41,440 bases of DNA from DASSZN01 sp035702805 (GTDB lineage: Bacteria > Chloroflexota > Chloroflexia > Thermomicrobiales > Thermomicrobiaceae), in the NCBI GenBank assembly GCA_035702805.1, contig DASSZN010000218.1, positions 1 through 41,440 on the forward strand. The letters run 5' to 3'. The position numbers were made by a program, and so were the translations under genes. The notes beneath the pieces were generated by a model. That model saw only the letters and a program-made list of their open reading frames with translations, ran no database searches and was not told the origin of the DNA. Each line of letters begins with the position of its first letter. The stretch's first letter is position 1. Positions 23,086 to 31,534 of the stretch are shown here, piece after piece.

Positions 23086-24723
23086 GCTACAACCGCGGGC
23101 GATCGCCTGCTGGTACGCGGTGAAGGCGGGCTTGACGCTGAGGTCGGAGTGCAGCAGGCCGTAGTGGTCGTAGATGCTGGTTGAGGCCGAGTTCGCGTCC
23201 CAGAGATCGAACCAGGAGTAGCTGCTGACGCCGTCGCGCGTGGCATTGTCGCAGACCGCCTGGACGAGGGAGCCCAGGTGCGACGCCTGCAGGCTCTCGT
23301 CCAGCGTCGGGTAGCCGCTCTCCAGTACGTCGATGGCGACACCCGACCCCAGCCCGGCCGCGCTGAGCGCGGCGCGCGTCTCCCCGAGGTAGGTCGCCAT
23401 GTCCTGGTAAGGGTTCCCGGTCCCGACCGGCCAGAGGCCAGGGTAGACGTTGATGCCGACGAATCCCAGCGCCGAGCGGAACCGATTGCCACCGAGCTGC
23501 GTGAGCTGCGACAGGAACTGGGCGTCGGCTTCCCCAGAGAGTACGGCGATGTCGGTTCCGACACGCGCCGGTGTGTGGAGCCGATTCAGCTCGTCCCGCG
23601 CCGCGATCACGCCGCTCACGACCGCCGGCTGGACGTTGGCGATCGGCCCGTCCGAGGAGCCCGGATTCCCGCTGACGTTGTTGATCTCATTGCCGATATC
23701 GAAGCCAACTATGCTCGGATTGGTGCCGTAGCGGTCGACGATCTGTCGCACGAAGGTCGTGAAGCCGGAGATGTCGCCGACATGCCCGGCGGGCGGCGAG
23801 TACTTGACGGTGAGGGTGACGCTATAGCCCGCGCCGGTGTAGCGCGCAATGTCCGCCTCGAGGGTCGCCGGGTCATACCAACTCCAGGCGGTGTAGAGGT
23901 GGACATTGAAAGGGCGCGTGCCGCGGAGCGCGTTGATCTTCGCGACAATTGCGTCGGGCGACGGGGGCGTAACGTAGCCCACCTCACCGTTGCCGCCGCC
24001 CGGGTAGACACCGAAGAGCATGGTTCCCGAGCCGGCCGCGCTCCCGCCGGTGGCGGCGGGGGCTTTGTTTGCCGAAAGGAACGCCTGATTGTCCTGCGCC
24101 ATCGCGCGCCGTCCGATCGCGCCCAGCAGCACCGGGGTGCCGGAGGCCTGTAGCTCCGGATGGTACTCGAAGACGGCCCGCTCGAAGTACTGCGTGGTCA
24201 GCCCCGTGCTGGAGTCAACGAACTCTTCACTGATCGGGTAGCCGAACAGTGCCAGCGACCGCTGGTAGGCCGAGCTGCCCGACCCCAGAGCGAGTCCGTG
24301 CGTGCGCCAGAAGTCGAGGAACCCGAAGCATACCCGGTGCCCGGTGGCCGGGAAGAAGTCGCAGTTCGCGTTACTGGCGGCGCTGACGGGTCGGAAGGGA
24401 GCGGTGTTGGTCAGCCCGCGTTGCGCGGCGTCGGCGGCGCCCAGCCGACCGAGTTCGATGGCGTACGGGGTGCCGGCCAGGTTCGGGTGGTACTCGAGCC
24501 GCTGGCGTTCGAAGTACTGCATCGAGACACCGTCGGCCTGGGCCGTCTCCGGCCCCAGCGCGTAGCCGAAGATCGGGAGGCCACCGGACTGACTGTACAG
24601 CGCCTGGAACTGTGGCGCCACCTCGTAGCCGGTCGGCGATTCGGCAGCGCCGCTGATCGGCGTTGCCAGGAATCCCGCCAGTACCAGGACCACCACCAGC
24701 CCCGTCCAGCGTGCTACTCGCAT
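23074..24723 (-). CDS. Secreted clan-A-like glycosidase with two YFER/EYHP repeats
   Basis: A 549-residue exported protein. Residues 1-26 are a signal peptide (MRVARWTGLVVVLVLAGFLA, then TPISGA). Residues 40-205 contain two copies of a module, MQYFERQRLEYHPNLAGTP at 68-86 and TQYFERAVFEYHPELQASGTP at 177-197, with FGY and PISEEF between; I know this module from secreted Chloroflexota proteins. Residues 235-545 form a (beta/alpha)8-type glycosidase domain with E346 in FDIGNEINN as likely acid/base and E468 in VLESGYPT as likely nucleophile, resembling GH5/GH53/GH39-like enzymes. It converges on the GT2-GH26 gene 37 bases away and may act on the same polymer. The exact GH family is unassigned. 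Confidence 0.8.
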   Translation of the reverse strand: MRVARWTGLVVVLVLAGFLATPISGAAESPTGYEVAPQFQALYSQSGGLPIFGYALGPETAQADGVSMQYFERQRLEYHPNLAGTPYAIELGRLGAADAAQRGLTNTAPFRPVSAASNANCDFFPATGHRVCFGFLDFWRTHGLALGSGSSAYQRSLALFGYPISEEFVDSSTGLTTQYFERAVFEYHPELQASGTPVLLGAIGRRAMAQDNQAFLSANKAPAATGGSAAGSGTMLFGVYPGGGNGEVGYVTPPSPDAIVAKINALRGTRPFNVHLYTAWSWYDPATLEADIARYTGAGYSVTLTVKYSPPAGHVGDISGFTTFVRQIVDRYGTNPSIVGFDIGNEINNVSGNPGSSDGPIANVQPAVVSGVIAARDELNRLHTPARVGTDIAVLSGEADAQFLSQLTQLGGNRFRSALGFVGINVYPGLWPVGTGNPYQDMATYLGETRAALSAAGLGSGVAIDVLESGYPTLDESLQASHLGSLVQAVCDNATRDGVSSYSWFDLWDANSASTSIYDHYGLLHSDLSVKPAFTAYQQAIARGCSAGG

Positions 24724-25230
24724 CTACCCCCGCCCCATCCCAGACTGCTGTTACGGCGAGCGATCCGTCACTGGCGCCCCGAGGGAGGAGGTGATGCCCC
24801 GCGCGAGTCCTCCCCGGCAACCTCGTAATCCCCAGCCAGGCGAACTGCGGCCCCGCCTTGAAACGGGTTCGCCTTTTCGGCTGCCTCCACGCTAGCGTCG
24901 CGCGGTCCCCCGGCACAGGGGCCGGCGGGCGGATTCCGCTGAGCCAATTGGGCTAGCAGTACCGAGACTTTTCTCCCACGGGGGCATTCCGGATGCACGT
25001 CGCCGTTCGATGGGCAAACCAGCCGCCCGTCCACATCCGAAGCAGTGCGGACGTCGCGTTGCCCTTGAGCGAGAACGGGCCTCAGCACGGGTTCGCCGGT
25101 GACAAGCCGCCATTGGGGACGCCCGGTGTGTCGCCTCAGTACCGGAGCGTGGCCCGCGGCCATGGACGCGCGTCCCTTGACAAATTTAACGTAGTGTTCT
25201 ACAACAGCTATAACAGAGGCGAGGTGCCGG
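24724..25230. other. Intergenic region between divergent genes
   Basis: This 507-base gap separates the leftward glycosidase from the rightward GntR operon. Its right end holds the promoter and operator at 25177-25206. The remainder shows several short open frames without ribosome-binding sites or recognisable products, and I see no RNA gene or repeat. A promoter for the glycosidase must lie at the left end but no clear -35/-10 pair was found. Confidence 0.6.
25177..25206 (+). promoter_or_regulatory. Promoter and operator of the GntR/DUF1648 operon
   Basis: TTGACA (25177-25182, perfect -35) and TACAAC (25200-25205, four of six) are 17 bases apart. TGTTCTACAACA (25195-25206), a near-palindrome of the form TGTT-n-TA-n-AACA, covers the -10 element and is the likely autoregulatory site of the GntR-family protein encoded 25 bases downstream. 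Confidence 0.75.
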
Positions 25231-25659
25231 GTGCTCCTGACGATCGACCTGTCGAGTGAGACGCCGCTCTACCAGCAACTGCGCGACCACGTCGTCGAGG
25301 CCATCGCCGCCGGTAGCCTGCCCGCCGGGAGCGGCCTGCCCGCCACCCGCCGGCTGGCCGCTGAGTTCGGTATCAACTTCCACACGGTCAACAAGGCGTA
25401 CGACCTGCTGCGCCAGGAGGGGCTCGTCCGCCTGACCCGCAAGCAGGGCGCCGTGGTGCAACGCGACCCCGCGAGCGGCCCCCCGGCCGCCGGCTTCGCC
25501 GACGCCTGGCAGGCGCGCGCCCGTACCTTGCTCGCGGAGGCGGTCGCCCAGGGCCTGACTCCGGACGAGATCCTGGACGCCTGTCGCGCCGTCCTCGCCG
25601 GGTTCGAATCGGGGACGGCGGGGGAGACTCCCTCGCCGGGAGAGGGTCTGCGACCATGA
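25231..25659 (+). CDS. GntR-family regulator (YtrA type)
   Basis: A 142-residue transcription factor. Residues 10-75 form the GntR winged helix, with PLYQQLRDHVVEAIAAGSLP, LPATRRLAAEFGINFHTVNK and AYDLLRQEGLV typical of the YtrA subfamily. It lacks a large effector domain; residues 90-135 form a short helical dimerisation tail. The GTG at 25231 follows GAGG. Its stop overlaps the next start (ATGA), so it is coupled to the DUF1648 membrane protein it probably controls. YtrA-type genes often precede transporter or DUF1648 genes and respond to cell-envelope stress or antimicrobials. Confidence 0.92.
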   Translation: MLLTIDLSSETPLYQQLRDHVVEAIAAGSLPAGSGLPATRRLAAEFGINFHTVNKAYDLLRQEGLVRLTRKQGAVVQRDPASGPPAAGFADAWQARARTLLAEAVAQGLTPDEILDACRAVLAGFESGTAGETPSPGEGLRP

Positions 25660-26750
25660 GCGCCTTCTACGTTTCAATGGGGCTGATCTACCTGCTCCTC
25701 GTGGTGGCTCACCTGCTGATGCCGTCGTTCGTCCGGCCCACCCTGCCGTTCGGTGTGCGGGTGCCGGAGGACCGCGTCGGGGATCCGACCATCGCCGCGG
25801 AGCGTCGCGCCTACCGGATCTGGGTGCTCCTGATCGGCGTGGTCGCGGTCGCGCTCGTCGGCGCGGTCGTGGCCGTCACTGGCCAACAGTCCCTCGTCGC
25901 GGTCGGGCTAGCCCTGCTGGTGATCGTGTATTGGGTAGTCTACTACCGCGCGCACCTCCACCTGCAGGCGGTCAAGACGCGCGAGGGCTGGTTCGCCGGG
26001 CAGCACCAGGCGGTCGCGGTCGACACGGACCTGCTCACGTCGCCACCTGCGCTGCCCTGGGGGTGGGTGCTCCCCGCCGTCGCCATCCTGGTGGCGACCG
26101 CGGCTATCGGCGTCCACCAGTACCCGGGCCTCCCGGCGACGCTCGTCGTCCACTGGAGCGCGGGCGGCACGCCGACGCGCTTCGCGCCCAGGTCGGTCGC
26201 GAGCGCCTTCTCCGGCGTCTTCGCCCAGGCCGGTCTGACGCTGATCCTCGCCGCGCTTGGCGCCTTCCTGCCGCGCATGCGACAGGACCTCGACGCCGCG
26301 CGGCCGACGGCGTCGGCCCTCCAGGCGCGCGGCTTCCGGCGCGCGATGTTCCTCGGGCTCGCCGTCCTGACCGCCTGCGTCAACCTGAGCCTGCTGGTGA
26401 CGTCGCTGGCCCAGTGGGGGGTGCTGGCGAGCCGAAGCGCCCTGCTCGCCTACGGCCCGATCGCCCTGACGCTGGTCGGGGCCGTCGGCGTGATCGCCGT
26501 CGCCTTCCGCGCCGGACAGGGTGGCTTTCGCCTGCCCGTCGCCGGGAGCACCGAGCCGGCGCGGCCCGGGGTCGCGAACCGGGACGACGACCGCAACTGG
26601 ATCGGCGGGGCGCTCTACTTCAACCGCCACGATTCGTCGTTCCTGGTCAACAAGCGCTACGGCGTCGGCTGGACGCTCAACTTCGGCCACCCGATCGCCT
26701 GGGTCGTCGTGCTGGCGCTGGTCGCGCTGGTGGTGGTGCCCAGGCTGTAG
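25656..26750 (+). CDS. DUF1648/DUF5808 membrane protein
   Basis: A 364-residue polytopic membrane protein. Hydrophobic segments lie at about 5-22, 55-75, 80-97, 136-152, 185-205, 230-252, 263-285 and 347-362. A DUF1648 motif (YPGLPATLVVHWSAGGTPTR, 156-175) lies after the fourth, and a DUF5808 motif (NWIGGALYFNRHDSSFLVNK plus RYGVGWTLNFG, 314-344) before the last. The YdhN/SdpI-like DUF1648 proteins include immunity and sensing proteins for membrane-active peptides. It overlaps the GntR gene by four bases. The function is unproven; immunity or envelope sensing under GntR control is the best inference. Confidence 0.88.
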   Translation: MSAFYVSMGLIYLLLVVAHLLMPSFVRPTLPFGVRVPEDRVGDPTIAAERRAYRIWVLLIGVVAVALVGAVVAVTGQQSLVAVGLALLVIVYWVVYYRAHLHLQAVKTREGWFAGQHQAVAVDTDLLTSPPALPWGWVLPAVAILVATAAIGVHQYPGLPATLVVHWSAGGTPTRFAPRSVASAFSGVFAQAGLTLILAALGAFLPRMRQDLDAARPTASALQARGFRRAMFLGLAVLTACVNLSLLVTSLAQWGVLASRSALLAYGPIALTLVGAVGVIAVAFRAGQGGFRLPVAGSTEPARPGVANRDDDRNWIGGALYFNRHDSSFLVNKRYGVGWTLNFGHPIAWVVVLALVALVVVPRL

Positions 26751-26839
26751 CCGGGTCACGGGATCGCCGGCGATAGCCGGCTCGGTAGCAGCGCGGAATT
26801 GAGTCGCGGCGAGCCGCCGCCGTGGGAAGGCGTGAGGGC

Positions 26840-28015
26840 ATGGGAATGCGGGTGACGCGCGTGGCCCGGGTCGGGCTCGCGCTGGGGATGATGCTGTTGG
26901 TGATGGGCTGCGGTGGTGGCGCCACACCCGCATCCACCATGACGGGTACGGCCGCGGCGACCTCCACACCGCCGCCCGCGGCGGGTGCCACCACAGCGAC
27001 GCCGCTCGCCTCCCCGGCGGCCGCCGTCCACGAGCAGGACGTCAGCTTCACGAGCGGGCCGGACACGCTCTACGGGACCTTCGAGCTGCCCGCGGCGGCA
27101 CCATCCGGCAAGGTCCCGGCGGCACTGATCATCTCCGGCAGCGGGCCGACCGACCGCAACGGGAACGCCCCGCAGTTCCCCGCCATGAACACGAACCTCA
27201 ACTTCGCGCGCGCTTTGGCCGCCGACGGCGTGGCCTCGTTCCGCTACGACAAACTCGGCTCCGGCAAGACGGGACTCGGCAGCCACGCCAATGGCCAGGG
27301 GATCGACTTCAACCTCTACCTCCAGGAGGCGCGCGACGCCTACGACTGGCTGGCCGGCCAGCCCCAGGTCGACCCGAGTCGGATCGTCATCCTCGGCCAC
27401 AGCGAGGGTGGGTTGTTCGCGCTCGTCCTCGCTCAGCAACTGCAGGGGACGGCTCACCCGCCGCGCGCGCTGGTGCTGGCGGCGCCTCTGAGCGTGCGCT
27501 ACCTCGACCTGCTCAAGGAGCAGATCACCGCTCAGTACCAGGCGGCGGTTGCGGCGGGCCAGGTGACGCACGCGCAGGCGACGGCGGCCCTGCAGGAGTT
27601 CGACCGGATCATCTCCAGCGTCCGGCAGCAGGGGAAGTTCCCGGCCACGATCACGACCCCGGCGCTGCAGGCGCTCTTCCTGCCGGTCAATCAGCCGTTC
27701 TTGATCCAGACGGACCGGTACGACCCGGCCGCGGTCGCGGCCCAGTTGCCGCCGACGCTCCCGGTCCTGGTCCTTCACGGTAGCAAAGACCAGGAGATAT
27801 CGGGTACCGACATCGACCACCTGATGCGGGGCTTCCAGCAGGCGGGGAACACGCACGTGGTGCGCGCGGAGCTGCCCAACGTCGACCACATCTTCAAGGT
27901 GGTGACCGGGACGCCGAACCCGGCCCGCGACTACGCCGACCCGAGCCTGCCCTTCTCGCCGGACGCGGTCGCCCGGCTCGCGGCATTCGTGCGCCAGAAC
28001 GTCACCGGGCGGTAG
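26840..28015 (+). CDS. Alpha/beta-hydrolase lipoprotein
   Basis: A 391-residue hydrolase anchored outside the membrane. The signal peptide ends in LLVMGC, a lipobox with Cys at about residue 24, followed by a Thr/Ala/Pro-rich linker to about residue 70. The catalytic domain shows IISGSGPTDRNGN near the oxyanion hole, the nucleophile in LGHSEGG, an Asp in HGSKDQEI and a His in NVDHIFK. Relatives include the BAAT/acyl-CoA-thioester and S9-type serine hydrolases; the substrate is unknown. The ATG at 26840 is chosen with GGAAGG nine bases upstream; the ATG at 26846 is equally possible. It lies 89 bases after the DUF1648 gene and is probably transcribed separately. Confidence 0.85.
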   Translation: MGMRVTRVARVGLALGMMLLVMGCGGGATPASTMTGTAAATSTPPPAAGATTATPLASPAAAVHEQDVSFTSGPDTLYGTFELPAAAPSGKVPAALIISGSGPTDRNGNAPQFPAMNTNLNFARALAADGVASFRYDKLGSGKTGLGSHANGQGIDFNLYLQEARDAYDWLAGQPQVDPSRIVILGHSEGGLFALVLAQQLQGTAHPPRALVLAAPLSVRYLDLLKEQITAQYQAAVAAGQVTHAQATAALQEFDRIISSVRQQGKFPATITTPALQALFLPVNQPFLIQTDRYDPAAVAAQLPPTLPVLVLHGSKDQEISGTDIDHLMRGFQQAGNTHVVRAELPNVDHIFKVVTGTPNPARDYADPSLPFSPDAVARLAAFVRQNVTGR

Positions 28016-28124
28016 CGCGTCGCGGCGGGGATGGCACCCCCGACGTGCCCAATGTCGCTGTCGCGACGCAGCCACGCGCTGCCAGGTCCGGCGATCGCGC
28101 CGGCTCCAGCCGCGACGTGGACGG

Positions 28125-29192
28125 TCACTCGTCGGTCCCGTCCTCCTCGTCGACGGAGACCTCCGCGGCCGGGCTGCCCCAGGTCTTCGGCCGGCGGGCG
28201 CCTGCCATGCTGCTCAGCAGCCCGCCGTAGCCCAGCCCGGCGATCAGCCGGCGCGTGATCGGCTCGCCGGCCAGCGCATAGGGCAGCAGCAGGTCCAGCA
28301 CCGACACGCGCCCGTACAGCTCGCATGAGGCCAGCCCGAGGAAAGGAACCGCCCCGAAGTACGCCAGCCAGAACATGGTGCCCGGGTCGACCGGCGCGCC
28401 CCGCGTCACCAGCCGGCCGCCGACGCGCTCGACCGCCAGCACGAACGGGTCCTGGGGATCGAGCACGATCGAGCCGCCCACCAGCACCACCTCGGCGCCC
28501 GCCGCCAGCAGCCGACGGTAGGCCGCCGCGACCGCGCGCGGGTCGTCCTCCTCCAGGCGCAGCACCTCTCCGACCGCGGCGCCGTAGGGCGCCAGCGACG
28601 CGCCCAGCCGCGCGACGGCCACCTCCAGGTTGGTCGGGCCGATGCGCGTCCCGGCCAGGATGCCGACGCGCCGCGCCCGGAAGGCCGCTACCCACAGCGT
28701 CTGGTCGCCGCCGAGCGCCACGAGCGCTCGCTCGACCCGCTCTCGCGGCACGAACAGCTCGGGTGCCTTGACGATCGCCACCGTCTCGTTCGTCTCGACC
28801 ACCCGACCGTCGAGCGCCGTCGCCAGCAGCACGGCCCGCGTCAGGTTCAGCCGCTCCACCATGCCGGACCGCACGCGGAGCAGCCCCGGGCCGGCGGCGC
28901 GGACGTTGACCTGGCCCTGGTGCGGCGGGTCGAGGATGACCCCGGGGCCGGTGAGGTGGCGCGCCAGCAGCGCCGAGGCCGCGGGCTGGGCCTCGTCGCC
29001 GGGCTCCGGGACGACGATCGCGATCTCCAGTCCGTCGTGGCCGCCGGGGAGGCGGGCCAGCGCGTCGGTGAGCGGCGTGCCCCGGCGCACCGTGACGCGC
29101 GGTCGCGTGCCGGCCGGCGCCAGGTCGCGGCTGAGCACGGCGCCGGGAGCGCTCGCCGCGTCCTCACCGACCCGGAACGTCCGCCGCTGCAT
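28125..29192 (-). CDS. Molybdopterin-binding domain protein (MoeA/CinA-like)
   Basis: A 355-residue protein. The C-terminal half resembles the molybdopterin-binding (MoCF) domain of MoeA and MogA: the ILAGTRIGPTN region, EDDPRAVAAAYRRLLAAGAE, VLVGGSIVLDPQDPFVLAVE and the GAPVDPGTMFWLAYFGAVP loop. A SCELYGRVSVLDLLLP segment follows. The N-terminal part (1-150) has no domain I recognise. Similar proteins occur beside xanthine-dehydrogenase-type genes as possible cofactor-handling factors; none is nearby here. The ATG at 29192 follows GGGAGGTGA. Function in molybdenum cofactor insertion or modification is inferred only. Confidence 0.75.
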   Translation of the reverse strand: MQRRTFRVGEDAASAPGAVLSRDLAPAGTRPRVTVRRGTPLTDALARLPGGHDGLEIAIVVPEPGDEAQPAASALLARHLTGPGVILDPPHQGQVNVRAAGPGLLRVRSGMVERLNLTRAVLLATALDGRVVETNETVAIVKAPELFVPRERVERALVALGGDQTLWVAAFRARRVGILAGTRIGPTNLEVAVARLGASLAPYGAAVGEVLRLEEDDPRAVAAAYRRLLAAGAEVVLVGGSIVLDPQDPFVLAVERVGGRLVTRGAPVDPGTMFWLAYFGAVPFLGLASCELYGRVSVLDLLLPYALAGEPITRRLIAGLGYGGLLSSMAGARRPKTWGSPAAEVSVDEEDGTDE

Positions 29193-29273
29193 GCCGGTCA
29201 CCTCCCTCGTCGCCGCTCGGCCCGTTGACGGCAACGCCGGTGGCCCGGACCGGCATTCCCGGGTGCCCCGGGG

Positions 29274-29780
29274 CTAGGCCGTTCCGCCCCGGTTCGCGCT
29301 GAGGTAGAAGACGTAGTCGACGTCCGGGACCGCCACCCGGTGGCCGCCGAGCGCCGAGAGCACCTGCGCCCGGTGCTGTGCCGAGTGCTGCAGCACCTGG
29401 AGCAGCCCGTCGTGCCGGGACAGCGGGACGTCGATCCACGCGACCTCGAGCGGTGCGTCGAAGAAGTCCGGCTCCACCCGGGCCAGGAGTTCAGCGTAGC
29501 CCGCGGCTAGCTCGGCGGCGCGCGCGGCGAACCAGTCGAGCGGGCGCGCGAAGTACTCCGCCTGATCACCCGCGCGGTCGATCGGCTCGTCGCGCAGCAG
29601 GAACAGGTAGACGTCCTCCACGCCGACCAGGTGCTTGAGCGTCTCCTCGATCGACCCGAAGGTCCCCGGTGCCGCCGCCTCGAGCCGGTCCCGGTCGACA
29701 TCGCGGCAGATGGCGAAGACCCGCGCGTTGGCCCAGCCGTTGTAGGCGTAGAGGTCACGCAGCGTGCGCGACGCGTCCAT
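29274..29780 (-). CDS. DinB-family protein
   Basis: A 168-residue four-helix-bundle protein of the DinB/YfiT superfamily. The expected metal-binding His residues are seen: H50 in LKHLVGVED, and the pair in QHSAQHRAQV near residues 131-135. DinB-fold proteins include thiol-dependent S-transferases that use bacillithiol or mycothiol, and many of unknown activity. The ATG at 29780 follows GGAGGGAGA. It lies between the molybdopterin-binding-type gene and the CoA-transferase genes on the same strand, with gaps of 81 and 96 bases, so operon membership is unsure. Confidence 0.88.
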   Translation of the reverse strand: MDASRTLRDLYAYNGWANARVFAICRDVDRDRLEAAAPGTFGSIEETLKHLVGVEDVYLFLLRDEPIDRAGDQAEYFARPLDWFAARAAELAAGYAELLARVEPDFFDAPLEVAWIDVPLSRHDGLLQVLQHSAQHRAQVLSALGGHRVAVPDVDYVFYLSANRGGTA

Positions 29781-29876
29781 CCTGTCTCCCTCCGTGTCGG
29801 CTCGGTGCCCGCGCCCGCCGCGCCGGCCCCACGTTACTACGGTTCAACGCGTGTGCTACATCGCGGCCGGGCACGT

Positions 29877-30608
29877 TCAGGCCCGGCGGGACGAGAACTC
29901 GACCGACCGCACGCCGTCCGGGTCGACCTCGGCCAGCGCCGCCAGTTCGGCCGCGGTCGGCAGCGGTGTCGACGGGGTGCTGGAGACGTCCACCGCGAAC
30001 CCCGTCCGGCGCGTCACCTCGTCCCGCGTGCTCGTCGAGTGCACGCTCTCGACCTCGAGCCGGCCGTGCGCCAGCCGAAAGACGCACAGTGGCGTGACCA
30101 CCCGGTCGAGCCTCCCGGCGGCGGTCACGAAGTCCACCCGCTCGACGAAGACGCGCGGCGAGTGGGCCGCTCGCCAGACGACCGTCCGTCCGGCAAGCGG
30201 CAGGATGAAGGCCGCTCCGCCGCCGCCCGGGAAGCGCACCGTCGGCCGCTCGCGCGTGCCGACGAAACTGGTGTTGACGTGGCCGGTCGCGTCGACCTGC
30301 GCCGCACCGAGGAAGGCGAGGTCGACCCCGCCCCGCGCCACCAGGTCGTAGAAGTCGGCGTTGTCGAAGATGCTCGCCGAGCCCTCGGCGAGCGCCGCCG
30401 CGGTCGTCGCGGGGCCGAGCCGCGCCGGGTGAGCATTGACGCCCCCGGCGATCGTGACGAGCGTCGCGTTCGGCGCGTGCAGGTGCCGCGCCAGCGTCAC
30501 CGCCACCAGCGGCAGCGGCGAGTTCACGCCGACGAAGACCGTCTCGCCGTCCCGCACCAGCCGGGCCAGCGCCACCGCCATCAACTCGGGCGCGCCCCAC
30601 CCGGTCAT
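29877..30608 (-). CDS. CoA-transferase family subunit B (IpdB-like)
   Basis: A 243-residue class I CoA-transferase fold subunit. Features are VGVNSPLPLVAVTLARHLHA, the FDNADFYDLVARGGVDLAFL helix, GAAQVDATGHVNTSFVG and VFVERVDFVTAAG. Its nearest match in memory is IpdB, of the IpdAB ring-cleaving hydrolase of steroid breakdown, and glutaconate CoA-transferase subunit B. At the position of the catalytic Glu of true CoA-transferases (E-S/A/G-G) it has TIAGG, so A54 replaces Glu, as reported for the hydrolase type. The ATG at 30608 overlaps the A-subunit stop (ATGA). Confidence 0.82.
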   Translation of the reverse strand: MTGWGAPELMAVALARLVRDGETVFVGVNSPLPLVAVTLARHLHAPNATLVTIAGGVNAHPARLGPATTAAALAEGSASIFDNADFYDLVARGGVDLAFLGAAQVDATGHVNTSFVGTRERPTVRFPGGGGAAFILPLAGRTVVWRAAHSPRVFVERVDFVTAAGRLDRVVTPLCVFRLAHGRLEVESVHSTSTRDEVTRRTGFAVDVSSTPSTPLPTAAELAALAEVDPDGVRSVEFSSRRA

Positions 30609-31435
30609 GCCGGCACGCCGGCCGCGACGTGGTCGGTCGCGGCGGTCTCGATCAGGTACCGGTCGAGCCCCTCGGGCGTCCGGCTCAGCTCCAGGTAGCG
30701 CCAGACGGCGGGCTCGTCCACGTCGTACCGGGGGTAGCAGCTCGTCGGCCGCGCGCCGCCCGGCAGGTGGACCACCGCCTCGACGAACAGCTCCGGGATC
30801 GCGGTCAGCTCCGGCTGGCGCGCGAGCTCGGCCGTCGGCGCGATCTCCTCGGCCACCACGATCACGCGCCGCGCGGCCCGGGTGATGACCCGGTCCCAGA
30901 AGGGGGTGCCGAGGATGCGGGCGTTCCCGCGGGCGTCGGCCACCGGGACGTGGACGATGGCCCAGTCCGGGCGGATGGCCGGCACCGCGTAGAGCCACTG
31001 GTCCGAGTAGGGGTCCTTGATCCGGGCGAAGCCGCTCGCCGCCGGCACGTCACTGCCGGTCAGCCCGGGCACCGGCTGGAAGGGGATGCCGAAGGATGCG
31101 GCCCGCATCCCTGCCACGATCGTGATTCAGGCGTGCTCCTTGACGACGACGCGGCCCGCCTCGACGGCGCGGCGGAAACTCGGCGCCATTCCGAACGGCT
31201 GCTCGAAGCTCACGATGCCGCACTGGATGCGGCTGAGGCAGCCGGCCGCGGCCAGTAGGTCCGCGTCGTAGCCGGGCGAGGGCTTGGCGAGTTCGAGGTT
31301 GCGCCGGCCCTGGCGGGCCAGTTCCCGCACGAAGGCGGCGGGGGTGCGCTGCAGCAGGCTGCCGCCGATGGCCAGAAGCTGCCCGTCCTGGACCAGCGCG
31401 GCCGCCTCGCTCAGGGTGCGGCGCCGATCGGTCAT
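30605..31435 (-). pseudogene. CoA-transferase family subunit A with in-frame TGA
   Basis: A single reading frame of 276 sense and stop positions encodes a full-length IpdA/GctA-like subunit but contains TGA at 31129-31127. Before it lie MTDRRRTLSEAAALVQDGQL, IGGSLLQRTPAAFVREL and FEQPFGMAPSFRRAVEAG up to VVVKEHA. After it, with no shift, the protein continues ITIVAGMRAASFGIPFQPV, the GSDVPAASGF region and CYPRYDVDEPAVW. Both halves are well conserved. In Acidaminococcus GctA the matching residue, as I align it from memory, is Gln, and related proteins vary. Either a nonsense mutation, a base error or recoding explains it. The ATG at 31435 follows GGGAGACC; the end overlaps subunit B. A GTG at 31117 could start the second half alone. 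Confidence 0.75.
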
Positions 31436-31534
31436 GCTGGTCTCCCGTCGCTGGTGCCGGCCGCCTGGCCCGCCCGGGAGGAATCGTAGCCGGCCCTGCC
31501 GGCGGCGCAAGCCGCGACCGGATAGAGCACGGGA

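Noticed and set aside
28031..28047. A fifth TGGCAC sequence resembling a sigma-54 site
   Set aside because: The -12 element is misplaced (ACGTG instead of TTGCA at N5) and the site points into a convergent intergenic region with no gene to drive.
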